From: Janthinobacterium sp. BJB426
GTDB lineage: Bacteria > Pseudomonadota > Gammaproteobacteria > Burkholderiales > Burkholderiaceae_D
Direction of reading: 5' to 3'
Assembly (NCBI RefSeq): GCF_002735705.1
Contig: NZ_PDZL01000010.1
Location: 160,839 to 224,838, forward strand
Length of the DNA: 64,000 nucleotides
In this document: piece after piece, positions 55,801-64,000 of the stretch
How positions within the stretch are numbered: position 1 is the stretch's first letter
Layout: each line of letters begins with the position of its first letter
Notes under the pieces: model-generated
What the model saw: the letters and a program-made list of their open reading frames with translations, nothing else
What the model was told of the DNA's origin: nothing
The model's database searches: none
Made by a program: the position numbers and the translations under genes

Positions 55801-58800
55801 GGTCGGTGAAAGCACGGGCAGCGTCAGCCATGTCTTCAGCAGCGGCGCCGTGACTGGCGACGGCTATGCGGCCGTGGGCGCGGTAGTCGGCCGCGTGTCC
55901 GCCGGTTCTCCGTTCAGCTATGGTTTTTTCAATTCTGAAACGTCGCTGGTGCAGACCGATCCAGGCGGCTCCAGCGGCCGCAGCACGGCGCAGATGCAGC
56001 AGCAGGGCAGCTTCAACGACTACGATTTCAGCAGCGTTTGGCGCATCTACGAAGGCTACACGACGCCGATGCTGAAGGCTTTCCTGAAGCCGCTGCAAGT
56101 GAATCTTTCTGGCAATGCCGCGGGCAAGGTCTACGATGGCCAGCTGGCTGCCTTCCTCGGTGCAATCGGCTATGTGGGATTGCTCGACGGCGATGCCGGC
56201 GTGAATGGCAGCCTCGGGTACGGCAACGCGCGCAACGTGGGCAGCTATGCAGCGACGGGCCTGTGGTCGACCAAGTACGACATCACGATGGGCGGCACGA
56301 CGACCTTCGCCATCACGCCACGCGCGCTGACGGTGAGCCTCGGCGGCAATGGCAAGATCTATGACGGCACCCTGGGTTACGACGGCGTCAACTTTGTGCT
56401 GGGCAATGTGGTTGCGGGCGACAACATCAGCATCAGCGGCAGCGCCGCCTTCCTCGACAAGAATGCGGGCGGCAGCAAGGCCGTGCACGCCAGCGGCCTG
56501 GCCCTGGGCGGCAATGAACTGGGCAACTACAGCCTGGCCGCGACGACGGTGGACGGCACGGCGGCCATCACGGCACGCATCCTGAACTATGGCGTCACGG
56601 GCGCGCAAAGCCGCGTCTACGATGGCACCTTGCAGGCGGCCCTGAATGGCTACTTCGAAGGCCTGGTGACGGGCGACCAGGTCGGCATGGCCGGCTTGCT
56701 GGGCAGCTTCCGCGACAAGCATGTCGGCACCGGCAAAGTGGTTGATTACCAGGTGGCGACCGGTCACCTGACGGGCGCCGATGCGGGCAACTATGTGCTG
56801 GGCAGCAATGCGGGCAGCACGACGGCCAATATCACGGCACGCGCCCTGAATGTGAGTGTTAACGGCATCAACAAGACGTATGACGGCACGACGGGCGCGC
56901 AAGTGAGCTTTGGCGACGACCGCATCCAGGGCGATGCCTTGAACGTGAGCGGCAGCGCGGCCTTTGGCAACAAGAATGCGGGTAGCAGCAAGGCGGTCAT
57001 GGTGACGAATGTGGCGCTGGGCGGCGACGACGCGGGTAACTATGTGCTGGGCAGCAATGCGGGCAGCACGACGGCCGACATCACGGCTCGCGTCCTGAAT
57101 GTGAGTGTTAACGGCATCAACAAGACGTATGACGGCACGACGGGCGCGCAAGTGAGCTTTGGCGACGACCGCATCCAGGGCGACGCCTTGAACGTGAGCG
57201 GCAGCGCGGCCTTTGGCAACAAGAACGCGGGTGCCGGCAAGGCTGTCACGGTGACGAACATGGCGCTGGGCGGCGACGACGCGGGCAACTACGTGCTGGT
57301 CAGCAATGCAGGCAGCACCACGGCCGATATCGCGGCGCGCGCGCTGAACCTGTCCGGCGTGGCGGGCAACAAGGTCTACGATGGCACGACGGGCGCGCAG
57401 CTGAACCTGGGTGATGACCGCATTGCCGGCGACAATTTGACGGCCTCGGCAGTGGCCAATTTTGCGGACAAGAACGTGGGCGTAGGCAAGGCCGTGCAGC
57501 TCAGTGGCGCGGCGCTGACGGGCGCCGATGCGGGCAATTACTTTATCGTCTTGCCAACGGGCTTGCTGGCCAGTATCACGCCCGCCAGCCTGACCCTGGC
57601 GGGCCTGAGCGCCGCCGGTAAGGTGTATGACGGCACGACTTCCGCTACCGTCAGCGCCACGGCGAACGGCGTGCTGGGCCTGGATGTGGTCAGCGTGGTG
57701 GGCGGCAGCGGCAGCTTCGCCGACAAGAATGCGGGTGCCAACAAGCTGGTGACTGCCAGCGGCTTCCGCCTGGCGGGCGCCGATGCGGGCAATTACACCC
57801 TGGAAATGTCGGGCGGCACGGCGCAGGCAACGATTGCGCAAAAACAATTGTCGACCTGGGTCGGCAGCGGCAACGGCTTGTGGAGCGATGCGGCCAACTG
57901 GGACGGCGGCGTGGTGCCGGAAGGCGCGAACGTGCTGGCTGTCGACTTTAGCAACAGCAAGGGCGTCGTCACCTACAGCGCGGCGGCCGGCAACACCGTC
58001 CTGAAAAACCTGAACTCGGCGACGGGCTTGCTGTTGACGGGCGGCAGCCTGACCCTCGGTGAAAGCGCGCTGGACCGCTCCGTGCTGGGCGGTCTGGCTG
58101 GCCTGGAAATCAACGGCGGCAGCTTGCTGTTGAATGGCAGCATGTCGGCGGAGCGCTATGCGCAAGGCGGCGGCATGCTGAGCGGCAACGGTAACTTGCT
58201 TGTCGCCAACAGTTTTAATCAGACGGCCGGTGCCATCCGGCTGGCGGGTCAGCTGGCCATTACGCAAGCGGCTGGCGATTTGCGCTTCGCCAGCCTGGCG
58301 GCGAGCGAAGTACGCTTGAGCGCCCTGAACGGCGCCATAGTCCAGGACGGTGCCTTGCTCGCCAGCAGCCTGGCTGCGCAGGCGCGCGACGGCATCGTGC
58401 TGGACCATGCGGGCAACCAGGTAAGCAGTTTTACCGCCAGCAATAGTGCGGGAGGCGGGATTACGCTGAACAATACCTCGGCGCCGGGCACCTTGACTCT
58501 GGGACCGCTGACCACGGGCGCGGGCAATATCGCCATCGACAACACGGGCGGCATCAATGCTGGCAACATCAATGCGAATGGCGGCAACGTCAGCGTGACG
58601 GCGCACAGCCCCGTCACCGTCAACGGCAAGATCGCGGGCAATGACATCGCGCTTAATGCCAGCACGGATGTCGTGCTGGGTGATGGCGCGCAACTGGCGG
58701 CGGTGCGCAATGTCAGCATGACGGCGGGGCGCGACATCAATGTCGGCGGCAATGCGAATATCGTTAGCGGCGGCAATTTCAGTGCCAGCGCGGAAGGCTA

Positions 58801-59203
58801 TGTGCGCTTTGCGGACACGGCAAGCTTCGTCTTGCCGGCAGCGGGCAGCATGAGCGTGCTGGCGAAAACGGGCAACATCACGGGTGACTCGGGCGTGCGC
58901 ATCAACCGCCAGCGTGCCAACGTCAGCTTGCTGGCGCCGAACGGCACGGTGAGCATGGCGGACGCCATCTTCCTGCCAGCGATCACCATCGACAAACCCG
59001 TGATCGACGCCGCCACGAGCGCGGCCATCGACGATGCCTTGCGCATCATCAAGCAGGCCGATCGTGCCAACGATACGCTCGCGTCCACGCCGGCAGCCAA
59101 GCCGGACGACAAGAAGAAGGAGAGCAAGGATGTTGCCGATGCCACAGATAAATCCACAGGATACAAATTTGATGACCCTACTAAAAAAATGTACTGCAAT
59201 TAA
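52832..59203 (+). CDS. TpsA exoprotein (filamentous haemagglutinin-like) with GLUG and YDG repeats
   Basis: This is a protein of about 2,123 residues, the largest gene in the window. Signal peptide (cut near AAQA-NP), TPS secretion domain (about 36-300; 'NTIINWQSFSI', 'LINPNGIVFGQGA'), beta-helix region, five GLUG motifs (about 835-1000; IGGLVGNNQGA type), then seven YDG/MBG-type repeats (about 1088-1670; K-YDGTTGAQ) of mostly 82-83 residues, then more beta-helix and a lysine-rich C-terminus ending MYCN. Start at ATG 52832 has AGGA 8 bases before; ATG 52823 is also possible. Likely a secreted adhesin or matrix protein. Confidence 0.92.
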   Translation: MHNHVQHASVFILTPPFAPPLRRTALALLLAGCFGAAQANPALPQVVNGQATFNQQGNIFSITNTPNTIINWQSFSIHAGEITRFIQQNGNSAVLNRITGQDPSKILGALESNGKVFLINPNGIVFGQGARVDVNGLVASSLGMTNEDFLAGKRQFTAGSVAGGVSNAGTINAGKGGQVLLIAPNVENTGIITAPNGEVILAAGRSVQLADPGNPQLRVLVSAPTDQALNLGQIIAQGGSIGMAGALVSQRGVLNANSAVVGENGRIVLKASGKALLEAGSVTSATGALGKGGDIQVLGEQVGLLGNATIDASGTTGGGTVLLGGDYQGKNAAVQNARQVLVGKDASVKADAINSGNGGKVIAWGDDSAQVHGSISARGGAQGGDGGFVETSGHSLAVDGIRIDTSARSSRGKRGIWLLDPFDIDVVQGSGGSLDDVDQFLEGPPASSTSIGADTISNASSNVILQAQHRINFSAAVNMVHADIGLSATAGETINVYAPITTNGGNVTLSANDASSGGAYGAGSNVILNAAITTNGGSVSLSGASVVGAGVVSVGNGNLSLRANHAGGEINLMGGGARLVGSGIANQSVTLQADSITLGGTLNFGGSAAGANVTLKPLSSSRIIDLGSKSGGALGLTADELAGISAASLTIGDGTNTGGMRISDALARTGDLHLNSGSAITATGAVTVDGSFVLDGGSWVQNGAVLPGFSARSFAIGSGASFLRAAGGDGGSSSPYLIADIYGLQGIASLGLGNSYRLAGNIDASGTANWNAGQGFMPIAGGGSGFFGVFDGGGFTLSNLKIDRSLASGSAAGLFGTVQGGTLRNLTLSGGSVTGTANVGALAGEVVSGVIDGVNSSMAVSGQRNVGGLVGSNGGVITLSASSGAVTGINADGGGAIGGLAGLNASGARIATSYATGVVTGAREMIGGLVGNNQGALSQSYATGNVTGARSIGGLVGLNGGSIDDAYASGAVGRAGVADPILARENMGGLVGESTGSVSHVFSSGAVTGDGYAAVGAVVGRVSAGSPFSYGFFNSETSLVQTDPGGSSGRSTAQMQQQGSFNDYDFSSVWRIYEGYTTPMLKAFLKPLQVNLSGNAAGKVYDGQLAAFLGAIGYVGLLDGDAGVNGSLGYGNARNVGSYAATGLWSTKYDITMGGTTTFAITPRALTVSLGGNGKIYDGTLGYDGVNFVLGNVVAGDNISISGSAAFLDKNAGGSKAVHASGLALGGNELGNYSLAATTVDGTAAITARILNYGVTGAQSRVYDGTLQAALNGYFEGLVTGDQVGMAGLLGSFRDKHVGTGKVVDYQVATGHLTGADAGNYVLGSNAGSTTANITARALNVSVNGINKTYDGTTGAQVSFGDDRIQGDALNVSGSAAFGNKNAGSSKAVMVTNVALGGDDAGNYVLGSNAGSTTADITARVLNVSVNGINKTYDGTTGAQVSFGDDRIQGDALNVSGSAAFGNKNAGAGKAVTVTNMALGGDDAGNYVLVSNAGSTTADIAARALNLSGVAGNKVYDGTTGAQLNLGDDRIAGDNLTASAVANFADKNVGVGKAVQLSGAALTGADAGNYFIVLPTGLLASITPASLTLAGLSAAGKVYDGTTSATVSATANGVLGLDVVSVVGGSGSFADKNAGANKLVTASGFRLAGADAGNYTLEMSGGTAQATIAQKQLSTWVGSGNGLWSDAANWDGGVVPEGANVLAVDFSNSKGVVTYSAAAGNTVLKNLNSATGLLLTGGSLTLGESALDRSVLGGLAGLEINGGSLLLNGSMSAERYAQGGGMLSGNGNLLVANSFNQTAGAIRLAGQLAITQAAGDLRFASLAASEVRLSALNGAIVQDGALLASSLAAQARDGIVLDHAGNQVSSFTASNSAGGGITLNNTSAPGTLTLGPLTTGAGNIAIDNTGGINAGNINANGGNVSVTAHSPVTVNGKIAGNDIALNASTDVVLGDGAQLAAVRNVSMTAGRDINVGGNANIVSGGNFSASAEGYVRFADTASFVLPAAGSMSVLAKTGNITGDSGVRINRQRANVSLLAPNGTVSMADAIFLPAITIDKPVIDAATSAAIDDALRIIKQADRANDTLASTPAAKPDDKKKESKDVADATDKSTGYKFDDPTKKMYCN
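56846..57343 (+). repeat. Two near-identical tandem 249-base repeats in tpsA
   Basis: The units 56846-57094 and 57095-57343 differ at only scattered bases. The next units (57344, 57590) have the same or nearly the same period (246-249) but are diverged. The repeats encode YDG domains and keep the frame. Confidence 0.9.
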
Positions 59204-59927
59204 GGCCTTGCTGTGGCTGGCCCTGATGTGCCTGGGCGCGCACGCCTGGGCCGGGCAAGTGGCCGGCACGGTGATGCAATTGAGCGGCCCGCTGATGGCC
59301 AAGAAAGTGGACGGCAAGGTGAAAATCCTGGCCATCAAGTCCGAGGTCGAGCAGGGCGACACCTTGCTGACGGAAAAGGACACTTATGCCTTGATCAAGC
59401 TGATCGACAATAGCGAAATCACCCTGAAGCCGAATACCAGTTTCGTGATCGAGCAATTCAGTTACACGGCCGAGCAGCCCGACGGCGACCACGCCATCTT
59501 CAGTTTGCTCAAGGGAGGCTTGCGTTCCGTCACGGGCCTGCTGGGCAAGCGCAACAAGGAGCGCTTCGAAATGAAGACGCCGGCTGCCACCATTGGCATC
59601 CGCGGCACGACGTTTATTGCCAGCTATGTCGCTCCCTCGGCAATGCCGCTGCCAACGGCGGCGCCATCGGCAGGACCAGGGCTGGCTCCCGGCCTGTATG
59701 TGCATGTGCTTGACGGCCTGATTCAGGTGAGCAATCCGGCTGGCGCGCAAAGCTTTGCCCCGGGCCAGTTTGGCTTTACGCCCAACTTCAGGCAGCCGCC
59801 TGTGTTGTTGCCCGTCAATCCAGGCCTGCAGTTCACGCTGCCGCCGGCCTTTGTACCGTCGCCATCGAGTGGGGGCGCCCCTGCCACGCCCGGCAAACCT
59901 GCTGCCATCGACTGCGTGGTGCGCTAG
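59172..59927 (+). CDS. FecR domain-containing exported protein
   Basis: This is a 251-residue protein with a signal peptide (cut near AHAWAGQ) and a FecR domain (about 25-160; 'LKPNTSFVIEQFSY', 'MKTPAATIGIRGTTF'). The C-terminal part is Pro-rich. The gene starts 32 bases before the end of tpsA in another frame. An earlier start at 59130 with AAGGAG before it is also possible and would extend the n-region by 14 residues. FecR-domain proteins of this kind are often found with CHASE2 cyclases and TPS systems; their role is unclear. No sigma factor gene is near. Confidence 0.85.
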   Translation: MTLLKKCTAIKALLWLALMCLGAHAWAGQVAGTVMQLSGPLMAKKVDGKVKILAIKSEVEQGDTLLTEKDTYALIKLIDNSEITLKPNTSFVIEQFSYTAEQPDGDHAIFSLLKGGLRSVTGLLGKRNKERFEMKTPAATIGIRGTTFIASYVAPSAMPLPTAAPSAGPGLAPGLYVHVLDGLIQVSNPAGAQSFAPGQFGFTPNFRQPPVLLPVNPGLQFTLPPAFVPSPSSGGAPATPGKPAAIDCVVR

Positions 59928-59937
59928 GTTTTCAAAC

Positions 59938-59966
59938 AAGCCCTGCACACCGTGCAAATAGGGCTT
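59938..59966 (+). terminator. Hairpin after fecR-like gene
   Basis: AAGCCCT (59938-59944) / AGGGCTT (59960-59966) with an inner GCAC/GTGC pair. No T-run. It reaches into the -35 of the copA promoter. Confidence 0.45.
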
Positions 59967-59995
59967 GACCTTCCCATCATGGGATAGCAGATCCT
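59965..59995 (+). promoter_or_regulatory. CueR-type copA promoter
   Basis: TTGACC (59965-59970) and GATCCT (59990-59995) are 19 bases apart, the long spacer typical of MerR-family promoters. The spacer holds the dyad TCCCAT-C-ATGGGA (59972-59984) preceded by CCT, as expected for CueR. Confidence 0.75.
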
Positions 59996-60030
59996 GACCC
60001 TATTCGTTAATCTTTCGTACAGGATCTGCC

Positions 60031-62463
60031 ATGAACCAGAGTGCACTCGCTCCCGCCAATTCCAGTCCTCCCCCTCCCGCCGCCGCGCATGCGCAGGCGC
60101 TGGCCATTGAAGGCATGAGCTGCGCCTCGTGCGTGGGCCGCGTCGAAAAGGCCTTGGCCGCCGTGCCCGGCGTGAGCCAGGTCAGCGTCAACCTGGCCAC
60201 GGAAGTGGCCAAAATCACGTCCAGCACGCCGATTTCCCTGGTCACCTTGCAGGCGGCAGTGGAAAAGGCTGGCTATACGGTGGCGCAGCGCGAGATCGAC
60301 CTGAACATCGCCGGCATGACGTGCGCCTCTTGCGTGGGCCGGGTGGAAAAAGCCCTGCTGAAAGTGCCGGGCGTGCTGGCCGCCAGCGTCAACCTGGCCA
60401 CGGAAAGCGCGCGCATCAAGGTGACGGGCGGCCTGGAGGCGGGCACCCTGATCGCCGCCATCGACAAGGCCGGCTATGCAGCCAGGGTGCCCGCCGCCAG
60501 TCAGGCCAGTGCGTCCGCTGCCGCACCGAACCGCGACGGCATGAAAGTGGCATTCGCGGCCGTGCTGGCTTTCCCCCTGATGCTGCCGATGCTGCTCGAG
60601 TGGGCCGGCATCCATCTGATGCTGCCCGGCTGGCTGCAATTCGCGCTGGCCTCGCCGGTGCAGTTTTACTTTGGCGCGCGTTTCTACAAGGCGGGCTGGA
60701 AGGCGGCCCGCGCCGGCAGCGGGAATATGGATTTGCTGGTGGCGCTGGGCACGAGCGCCGCGTATGGCTTGTCCGTCTACCAATGGCTGACGGCGGGCGA
60801 AATGCTGCCGCACCTGTATTTCGAAGCGTCGGCCGTCGTCATCACCCTGGTGCTGCTGGGCAAATGGCTGGAAAGCCGCGCCAAGCGCCAGACGGCTTCG
60901 GCCATTCGCGCGCTGCAAGTCTTGCGTCCGGAATCGGCCCGCGTGCGCCGCGACGGCGTGGAAATCGACTTGCCCGTGGAGCAGGTGAAAGTGGGCGACC
61001 TGGTGGTGATCCGTCCCGGCGAGCGGGTAGCCGTCGATGGCGTGGTGGTGGAAGGCGCCAGCCAGATCAATGAGTCCTTGATCACGGGCGAAAGCTTGCC
61101 GGTCGATAAGCATCCGGGCGACAAGGTCACGGGCGGCGCCATCAATGCCGATGGTTTGTTGCTGGTGCGCACCCAAGCCGTGGGCGGCGAGACGACCTTG
61201 TCGCGCATCATCCGCCTGGTGGAAGATGCGCAGGCGGCCAAGGCGCCGATCCAGCATCTGGTCGACAAGGTCAGCGCGATCTTTGTGCCCGTGGTGCTGG
61301 TGCTGGCGCTGCTGACCATGCTGGGCTGGTGGTTCGCTACCGGCGAGCTGGAGAACGCCATCATCAATGCCGTTGCCGTGCTGGTCATCGCCTGCCCCTG
61401 CGCGCTGGGCCTGGCCACGCCGACGGCCATCATGGCTGGCACGGGCGTGGCCGCCCGCTATGGCATTTTGATCAAGGATGCGGAAGCGCTGGAAGTGGCG
61501 CACGCCGTCAATACCGTCGTGTTCGACAAGACGGGCACCCTGACGGTGGGCAAGCCTTCCTTGGCAGCCCTGCATGCGCATGGCATCGAGGATGCACGGC
61601 TATTGCAACTGGCGGCCAGCATCCAGCGCGGTAGCGAGCATAGCCTGGCGACGGCCGTGCTGGATGCGGCTGCCGCGCGTCATATCGAACCCTTGCCGGC
61701 CACGGGCCTGTCGGCCTTGCCGGGCCGCGGCTTGGCGGCCCACGTGGATGGTCTGGAGTTGAAACTGGGCAGCACGCGGCTGATGCAGGAACTGGGCGTG
61801 GACATGTCGCCTCTGGCGGCCCAGGCCTTGTCGCTGGAAAACACGGGCAACACGATTTCGTGGCTGGCGTCGGGATCGGAACTGCTGGGCTTGTTCGCCT
61901 TTTCCGACCAGGTCAAGCCGAACGCGCAGGCAGCCATTGCCCATTTGCACAGCCTGGGTATCCGCACGGTGATGTTGACGGGAGATAACCAGGGCAGCGC
62001 CGACGCCGTCGGCAAACTGCTGGGTATCGACACGGTGGCGGCGAAAATGCTGCCGGCCGATAAAACCGCTAAAATTGTCGCGCTGAAAGGCGAGGGCGCG
62101 AAAGTGGCCATGGTGGGCGACGGCATCAACGATGCGCCCGCGCTGGCGGCCGCCGACGTGGGCATCGCCATGTCGACGGGCACGGACGTGGCGATGCATG
62201 CGGCCGGCATCACCCTGATGCGTGGCGATCCGGCCCTGGTGGCGGACGCCATCGATATCTCGCGCCGCACCTACAGCAAGATACGGCAGAATCTGTTCTG
62301 GGCCTTCATTTATAACCTGATCGGCATTCCCTTGGCCGCCTTCGGCCTGCTCAACCCCATGGTGGCGGGCGCGGCGATGGCCTTCAGTTCGGTCAGCGTG
62401 ATCAGCAATGCCCTGTTGCTGCGCCGCTGGAAAGCCCGCAGCGCGCATACCAAGGAGTCATAG
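60031..62463 (+). CDS. copA: Copper-exporting P1B-type ATPase
   Basis: This is an 810-residue Cu(I) pump. Two N-terminal metal-binding domains have CASC at 31-34 and 98-101. The membrane CPC motif is C455-P-C457; the phosphorylated aspartate is D499 in DKTGT; 'GDGINDAP' is the hinge motif. It moves Cu(I) (or Ag(I)) to the periplasm. cueR starts one base after its stop, and a CueR-type promoter precedes it. Confidence 0.96.
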   Translation: MNQSALAPANSSPPPPAAAHAQALAIEGMSCASCVGRVEKALAAVPGVSQVSVNLATEVAKITSSTPISLVTLQAAVEKAGYTVAQREIDLNIAGMTCASCVGRVEKALLKVPGVLAASVNLATESARIKVTGGLEAGTLIAAIDKAGYAARVPAASQASASAAAPNRDGMKVAFAAVLAFPLMLPMLLEWAGIHLMLPGWLQFALASPVQFYFGARFYKAGWKAARAGSGNMDLLVALGTSAAYGLSVYQWLTAGEMLPHLYFEASAVVITLVLLGKWLESRAKRQTASAIRALQVLRPESARVRRDGVEIDLPVEQVKVGDLVVIRPGERVAVDGVVVEGASQINESLITGESLPVDKHPGDKVTGGAINADGLLLVRTQAVGGETTLSRIIRLVEDAQAAKAPIQHLVDKVSAIFVPVVLVLALLTMLGWWFATGELENAIINAVAVLVIACPCALGLATPTAIMAGTGVAARYGILIKDAEALEVAHAVNTVVFDKTGTLTVGKPSLAALHAHGIEDARLLQLAASIQRGSEHSLATAVLDAAAARHIEPLPATGLSALPGRGLAAHVDGLELKLGSTRLMQELGVDMSPLAAQALSLENTGNTISWLASGSELLGLFAFSDQVKPNAQAAIAHLHSLGIRTVMLTGDNQGSADAVGKLLGIDTVAAKMLPADKTAKIVALKGEGAKVAMVGDGINDAPALAAADVGIAMSTGTDVAMHAAGITLMRGDPALVADAIDISRRTYSKIRQNLFWAFIYNLIGIPLAAFGLLNPMVAGAAMAFSSVSVISNALLLRRWKARSAHTKES

Positions 62464-62464
62464 G

Positions 62465-62884
62465 ATGAATATCGGCCAGGCGGCAAGCGAGACGGGCGTA
62501 TCGGCAAAAATGATACGCTACTACGAGAGTATTTCATTGTTAAAACCCAGCGCACGCAGCGACGCCGGTTACCGCATATACACGCCGAACGATTTGCACG
62601 CCCTGCGTTTCATCAAGCGCGGGCGGGGCCTGGGCTTTTCGCTGGAGCAGATCCGCGAGCTGCTGTCGCTGTGGCAAAACGACCAGCGCGCCAGCGCGGA
62701 CGTGAAAGGCATCGCGCTGGCCCATGTCGCCGAGCTCAACAAGAGGATCGCCGAATTGACGGAGATGCGCGACACTTTGGCCCACCTGGCGCAATCGTGC
62801 CATGGCGACGACAAGCCCGATTGCCCCATCTTGCAAAGCCTGGGGCTGGCCGGAGACGCGGAAGCGAAAGCCTGTTGCCATTGA
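62465..62884 (+). CDS. cueR: Copper-responsive regulator CueR (MerR family)
   Basis: This is a 139-residue regulator: N-terminal winged helix (MNIGQAASETGVSAKMIRYY), long dimer helix and metal-binding loop with C112 and C120 (SCHGDDKPDCPIL), the same numbers as in E. coli CueR. An extra CCH ends the protein. AAGGAG lies within the end of copA. It controls copA as part of the same operon. Confidence 0.95.
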   Translation: MNIGQAASETGVSAKMIRYYESISLLKPSARSDAGYRIYTPNDLHALRFIKRGRGLGFSLEQIRELLSLWQNDQRASADVKGIALAHVAELNKRIAELTEMRDTLAHLAQSCHGDDKPDCPILQSLGLAGDAEAKACCH

Positions 62885-62906
62885 GGTAAATCAAAGGAGG
62901 TGGGGT

Positions 62907-63629
62907 ATGGCGTATGCACTGTATTACTGGCCCGCGATACAGGGGCGCGGCGAATTCATCCGGCTGGCCCTGGAAGAGGCGGGCGCCGAGTACCGCGATA
63001 TCGCCCGCTTGCCTGAGCGCAAGGGGCAAGGCCTGTCTGCCATGCTGGCCTGCCTTGATGGCGACAGCACGTCACAGGCCGCTTACGCGCCGCCCGTGCT
63101 GCGCGATGGCGATGTGCAGATCGGCCAGACGACGAATATCCTGTTGTATCTGGGCCGGCGCCTGGGGCTGGCGCCGCGCGTGGAAAGTGGCCGTTTGTGG
63201 CTGAACCAGCTGCAACTGACCATGGCCGACTGGTTAACGGAAGTGCATGACACGCACCATCCGCTGTCGATGAATCAATATTACGAAGAGCAAAAGCAGG
63301 CGGCCATGTTGCGCAGCGCGGATTTCCGCGCAACACGTTTGCCCAAGTTTCTCGATTATTTCACGCAAGTGCTGCTGAACAGCCGCGGCCAGTATCTGGT
63401 GGGTTCAAAACTGACATATGGCGACCTGTCGCTGTTCCAGATGCTGGCCGGCCTGCAGTATGCGTTTCCGCAAGCCATGGCACGCCTGGCTCCGCAGTAT
63501 CCTGCCCTGCTTGCGCTGCACGACATGGTGGCCGCGCGGCCGAATATTGCCCGCTACCTGCGGTCGAAGCGCAGGATCGCCTTCAATGAGGAAGGCATTT
63601 TCCGCCATTATCCCGAACTGGACGGATAA
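62907..63629 (+). CDS. Glutathione S-transferase family protein
   Basis: This is a 240-residue GST: thioredoxin-like N-terminal domain (MAYALYYWPAIQGRGEFIRL; Y6/Y7 or R13 near the glutathione site) and an all-helical C-terminal domain ('LTYGDLSLFQMLAGL'). AAAGGAGG precedes the start. It lies 22 bases after cueR and may be transcribed with it. The substrate is unknown. Confidence 0.88.
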   Translation: MAYALYYWPAIQGRGEFIRLALEEAGAEYRDIARLPERKGQGLSAMLACLDGDSTSQAAYAPPVLRDGDVQIGQTTNILLYLGRRLGLAPRVESGRLWLNQLQLTMADWLTEVHDTHHPLSMNQYYEEQKQAAMLRSADFRATRLPKFLDYFTQVLLNSRGQYLVGSKLTYGDLSLFQMLAGLQYAFPQAMARLAPQYPALLALHDMVAARPNIARYLRSKRRIAFNEEGIFRHYPELDG

Positions 63630-63634
63630 AAAAA

Positions 63635-64000
63635 GGCTCTGTCATCGGTAAATAGGGGAACTGCCGGAATCTTCCCTTGGCATTGCTGTCTGACTCTGCA
63701 TACTTACCACATAGGGAGCAGATCATGCAGCCAGCCGAATGGATGCGTTTTATCGCCCAGTTTGCTCACCTGAACCGACGCCAGCGGCAGACAGGCATGG
63801 CCCTGCTGTGTGGCAACGCACCGCATGACGCGACCATCGCGTTGCTGGAAAGCGTGGCGCAGCCGCGATTGGCCTGTCCCGCCTGCCGCTCGCCTCACCT
63901 GCACCGGCATGGCCATGCGCACAGCTTGCAGCGCTACCGCTGCGTGCCCTGCGGGCGCACTTTCAATGCCTTGACGGGCACGCCGCTGGCCCGCTTGCGT
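63635..64000 (+). mobile_element. Insertion sequence of the IS1595 type, left end (partial)
   Basis: The element seems to begin at GGCTCTGTCATCGG (63635), right after an A-run behind the GST stop, and continues past the window end. It holds the start of a transposase. The right end, target duplication and full length cannot be seen. Confidence 0.6.
63725..64000 (+). CDS. IS1595-family transposase, N-terminal part
   Basis: The first 92 residues of a transposase. It starts with GGAGCAGATC before ATG 63725. The zinc ribbon 'CPACRSPHLHRHGHA' and 'RYRCVPCGRTFNALTGTPL' is the N-terminal domain of IS1595-type transposases. The DDE/ISXO2-like catalytic domain lies outside the window. Confidence 0.8.
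   Translation, partial: MQPAEWMRFIAQFAHLNRRQRQTGMALLCGNAPHDATIALLESVAQPRLACPACRSPHLHRHGHAHSLQRYRCVPCGRTFNALTGTPLARLR

Noticed and set aside
56093..57840. Regular repeats that could suggest a CRISPR array
   Set aside because: Units are about 250 bases, in frame and coding for YDG-type domains; no short repeat/spacer pattern is present.
54857..59383. Open frame of about 1,500 codons on the minus strand opposite tpsA
   Set aside because: It mirrors the strongly biased codon use and the repeats of tpsA; the predicted protein is rich in Arg, His and Ala without any recognisable domain or signal peptide.
1..64000. tRNA, rRNA or other structured RNA genes
   Set aside because: Read for tRNA-like CCA-ended cloverleafs and conserved rRNA stretches; none convincing. 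A covariance-model search would be needed to be sure.

Overview
The window is high-GC chromosomal DNA of a betaproteobacterium, most likely an Oxalobacteraceae member close to Janthinobacterium. I infer this from gene order (leuC-entericidin-leuD-leuB-asd-fimV-truA-trpF-trpB-trpA-accD-folC-SPOR-cvpA-purF; rpsF-priB-rpsR-rplI-dnaB), PriB type, protein sequence style and codon use; no rRNA gene is present to confirm it. I saw no tRNA, rRNA, CRISPR array or prophage. Nearly all the sequence is coding. The window opens inside a gene and ends inside a transposase of an insertion sequence.

Layout. 1-5105: a translationally coupled DNA-repair operon (MBL-fold exonuclease, ATP-dependent DNA ligase, Lhr-like helicase, PdeM phosphoesterase). 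5311-6752: two small hydrophilic proteins (one a KGG stress protein) and a convergent PNPOx-like stress protein. 6906-11511: a Fur-box operon for extracytoplasmic flavin-based electron transfer (PepSY-TM protein, DUF2271 protein with an ApbE flavinylation motif, DUF4198 protein, ApbE, flavodoxin/FNR reductase). 11581-16684: glutathione peroxidase, then a leftward block: hemP with a Fur-like site, a 108-aa unknown, a DUF2325 protein, a Crp/Fnr regulator, a NarL-type response regulator, and a universal stress protein with a perfect FNR box upstream. 17151-19909: an overlapping cheZ-cheA pair. 19975-21105: an S41 peptidase-like protein.

21445-39336 is core metabolism and cell biology: leucine biosynthesis, asd, the polar hub protein FimV, truA, trpFBA, accD, folC, a SPOR protein, cvpA, purF and a Cys/Met PLP enzyme. 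39416-46921 holds a Sel1-repeat protein of different composition, lexA with two SOS boxes, the rpsF-priB-rpsR-rplI ribosomal operon (PriB apparently starts at CTG), dnaB (probably leaderless), a PhoU-like protein with a Pit phosphate transporter, and an MBL-fold hydrolase.

47120-59927 is the most unusual part: a GAF/HD-GYP phosphodiesterase overlaps a CHASE2 class III cyclase, followed by a two-partner secretion pair (TpsB pore and a roughly 2,120-residue TpsA exoprotein with GLUG and YDG-type repeats) and a FecR-domain protein whose start lies inside the tpsA gene. This looks like a second-messenger module linked to a secreted adhesin. 59965-63629 is a copper module (CueR-type promoter, copA, cueR) followed by a glutathione S-transferase gene. 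The left end of an IS1595-type element lies immediately after it.

The most interesting items are the flavinylation operon, the cyclase/HD-GYP/TPS/FecR locus, the CTG start of priB, the atypical cysteine pattern of the Fnr-like regulator beside a perfect FNR box, the hemP-DUF2325 operon, and the duplicated acidic motif in CheZ.
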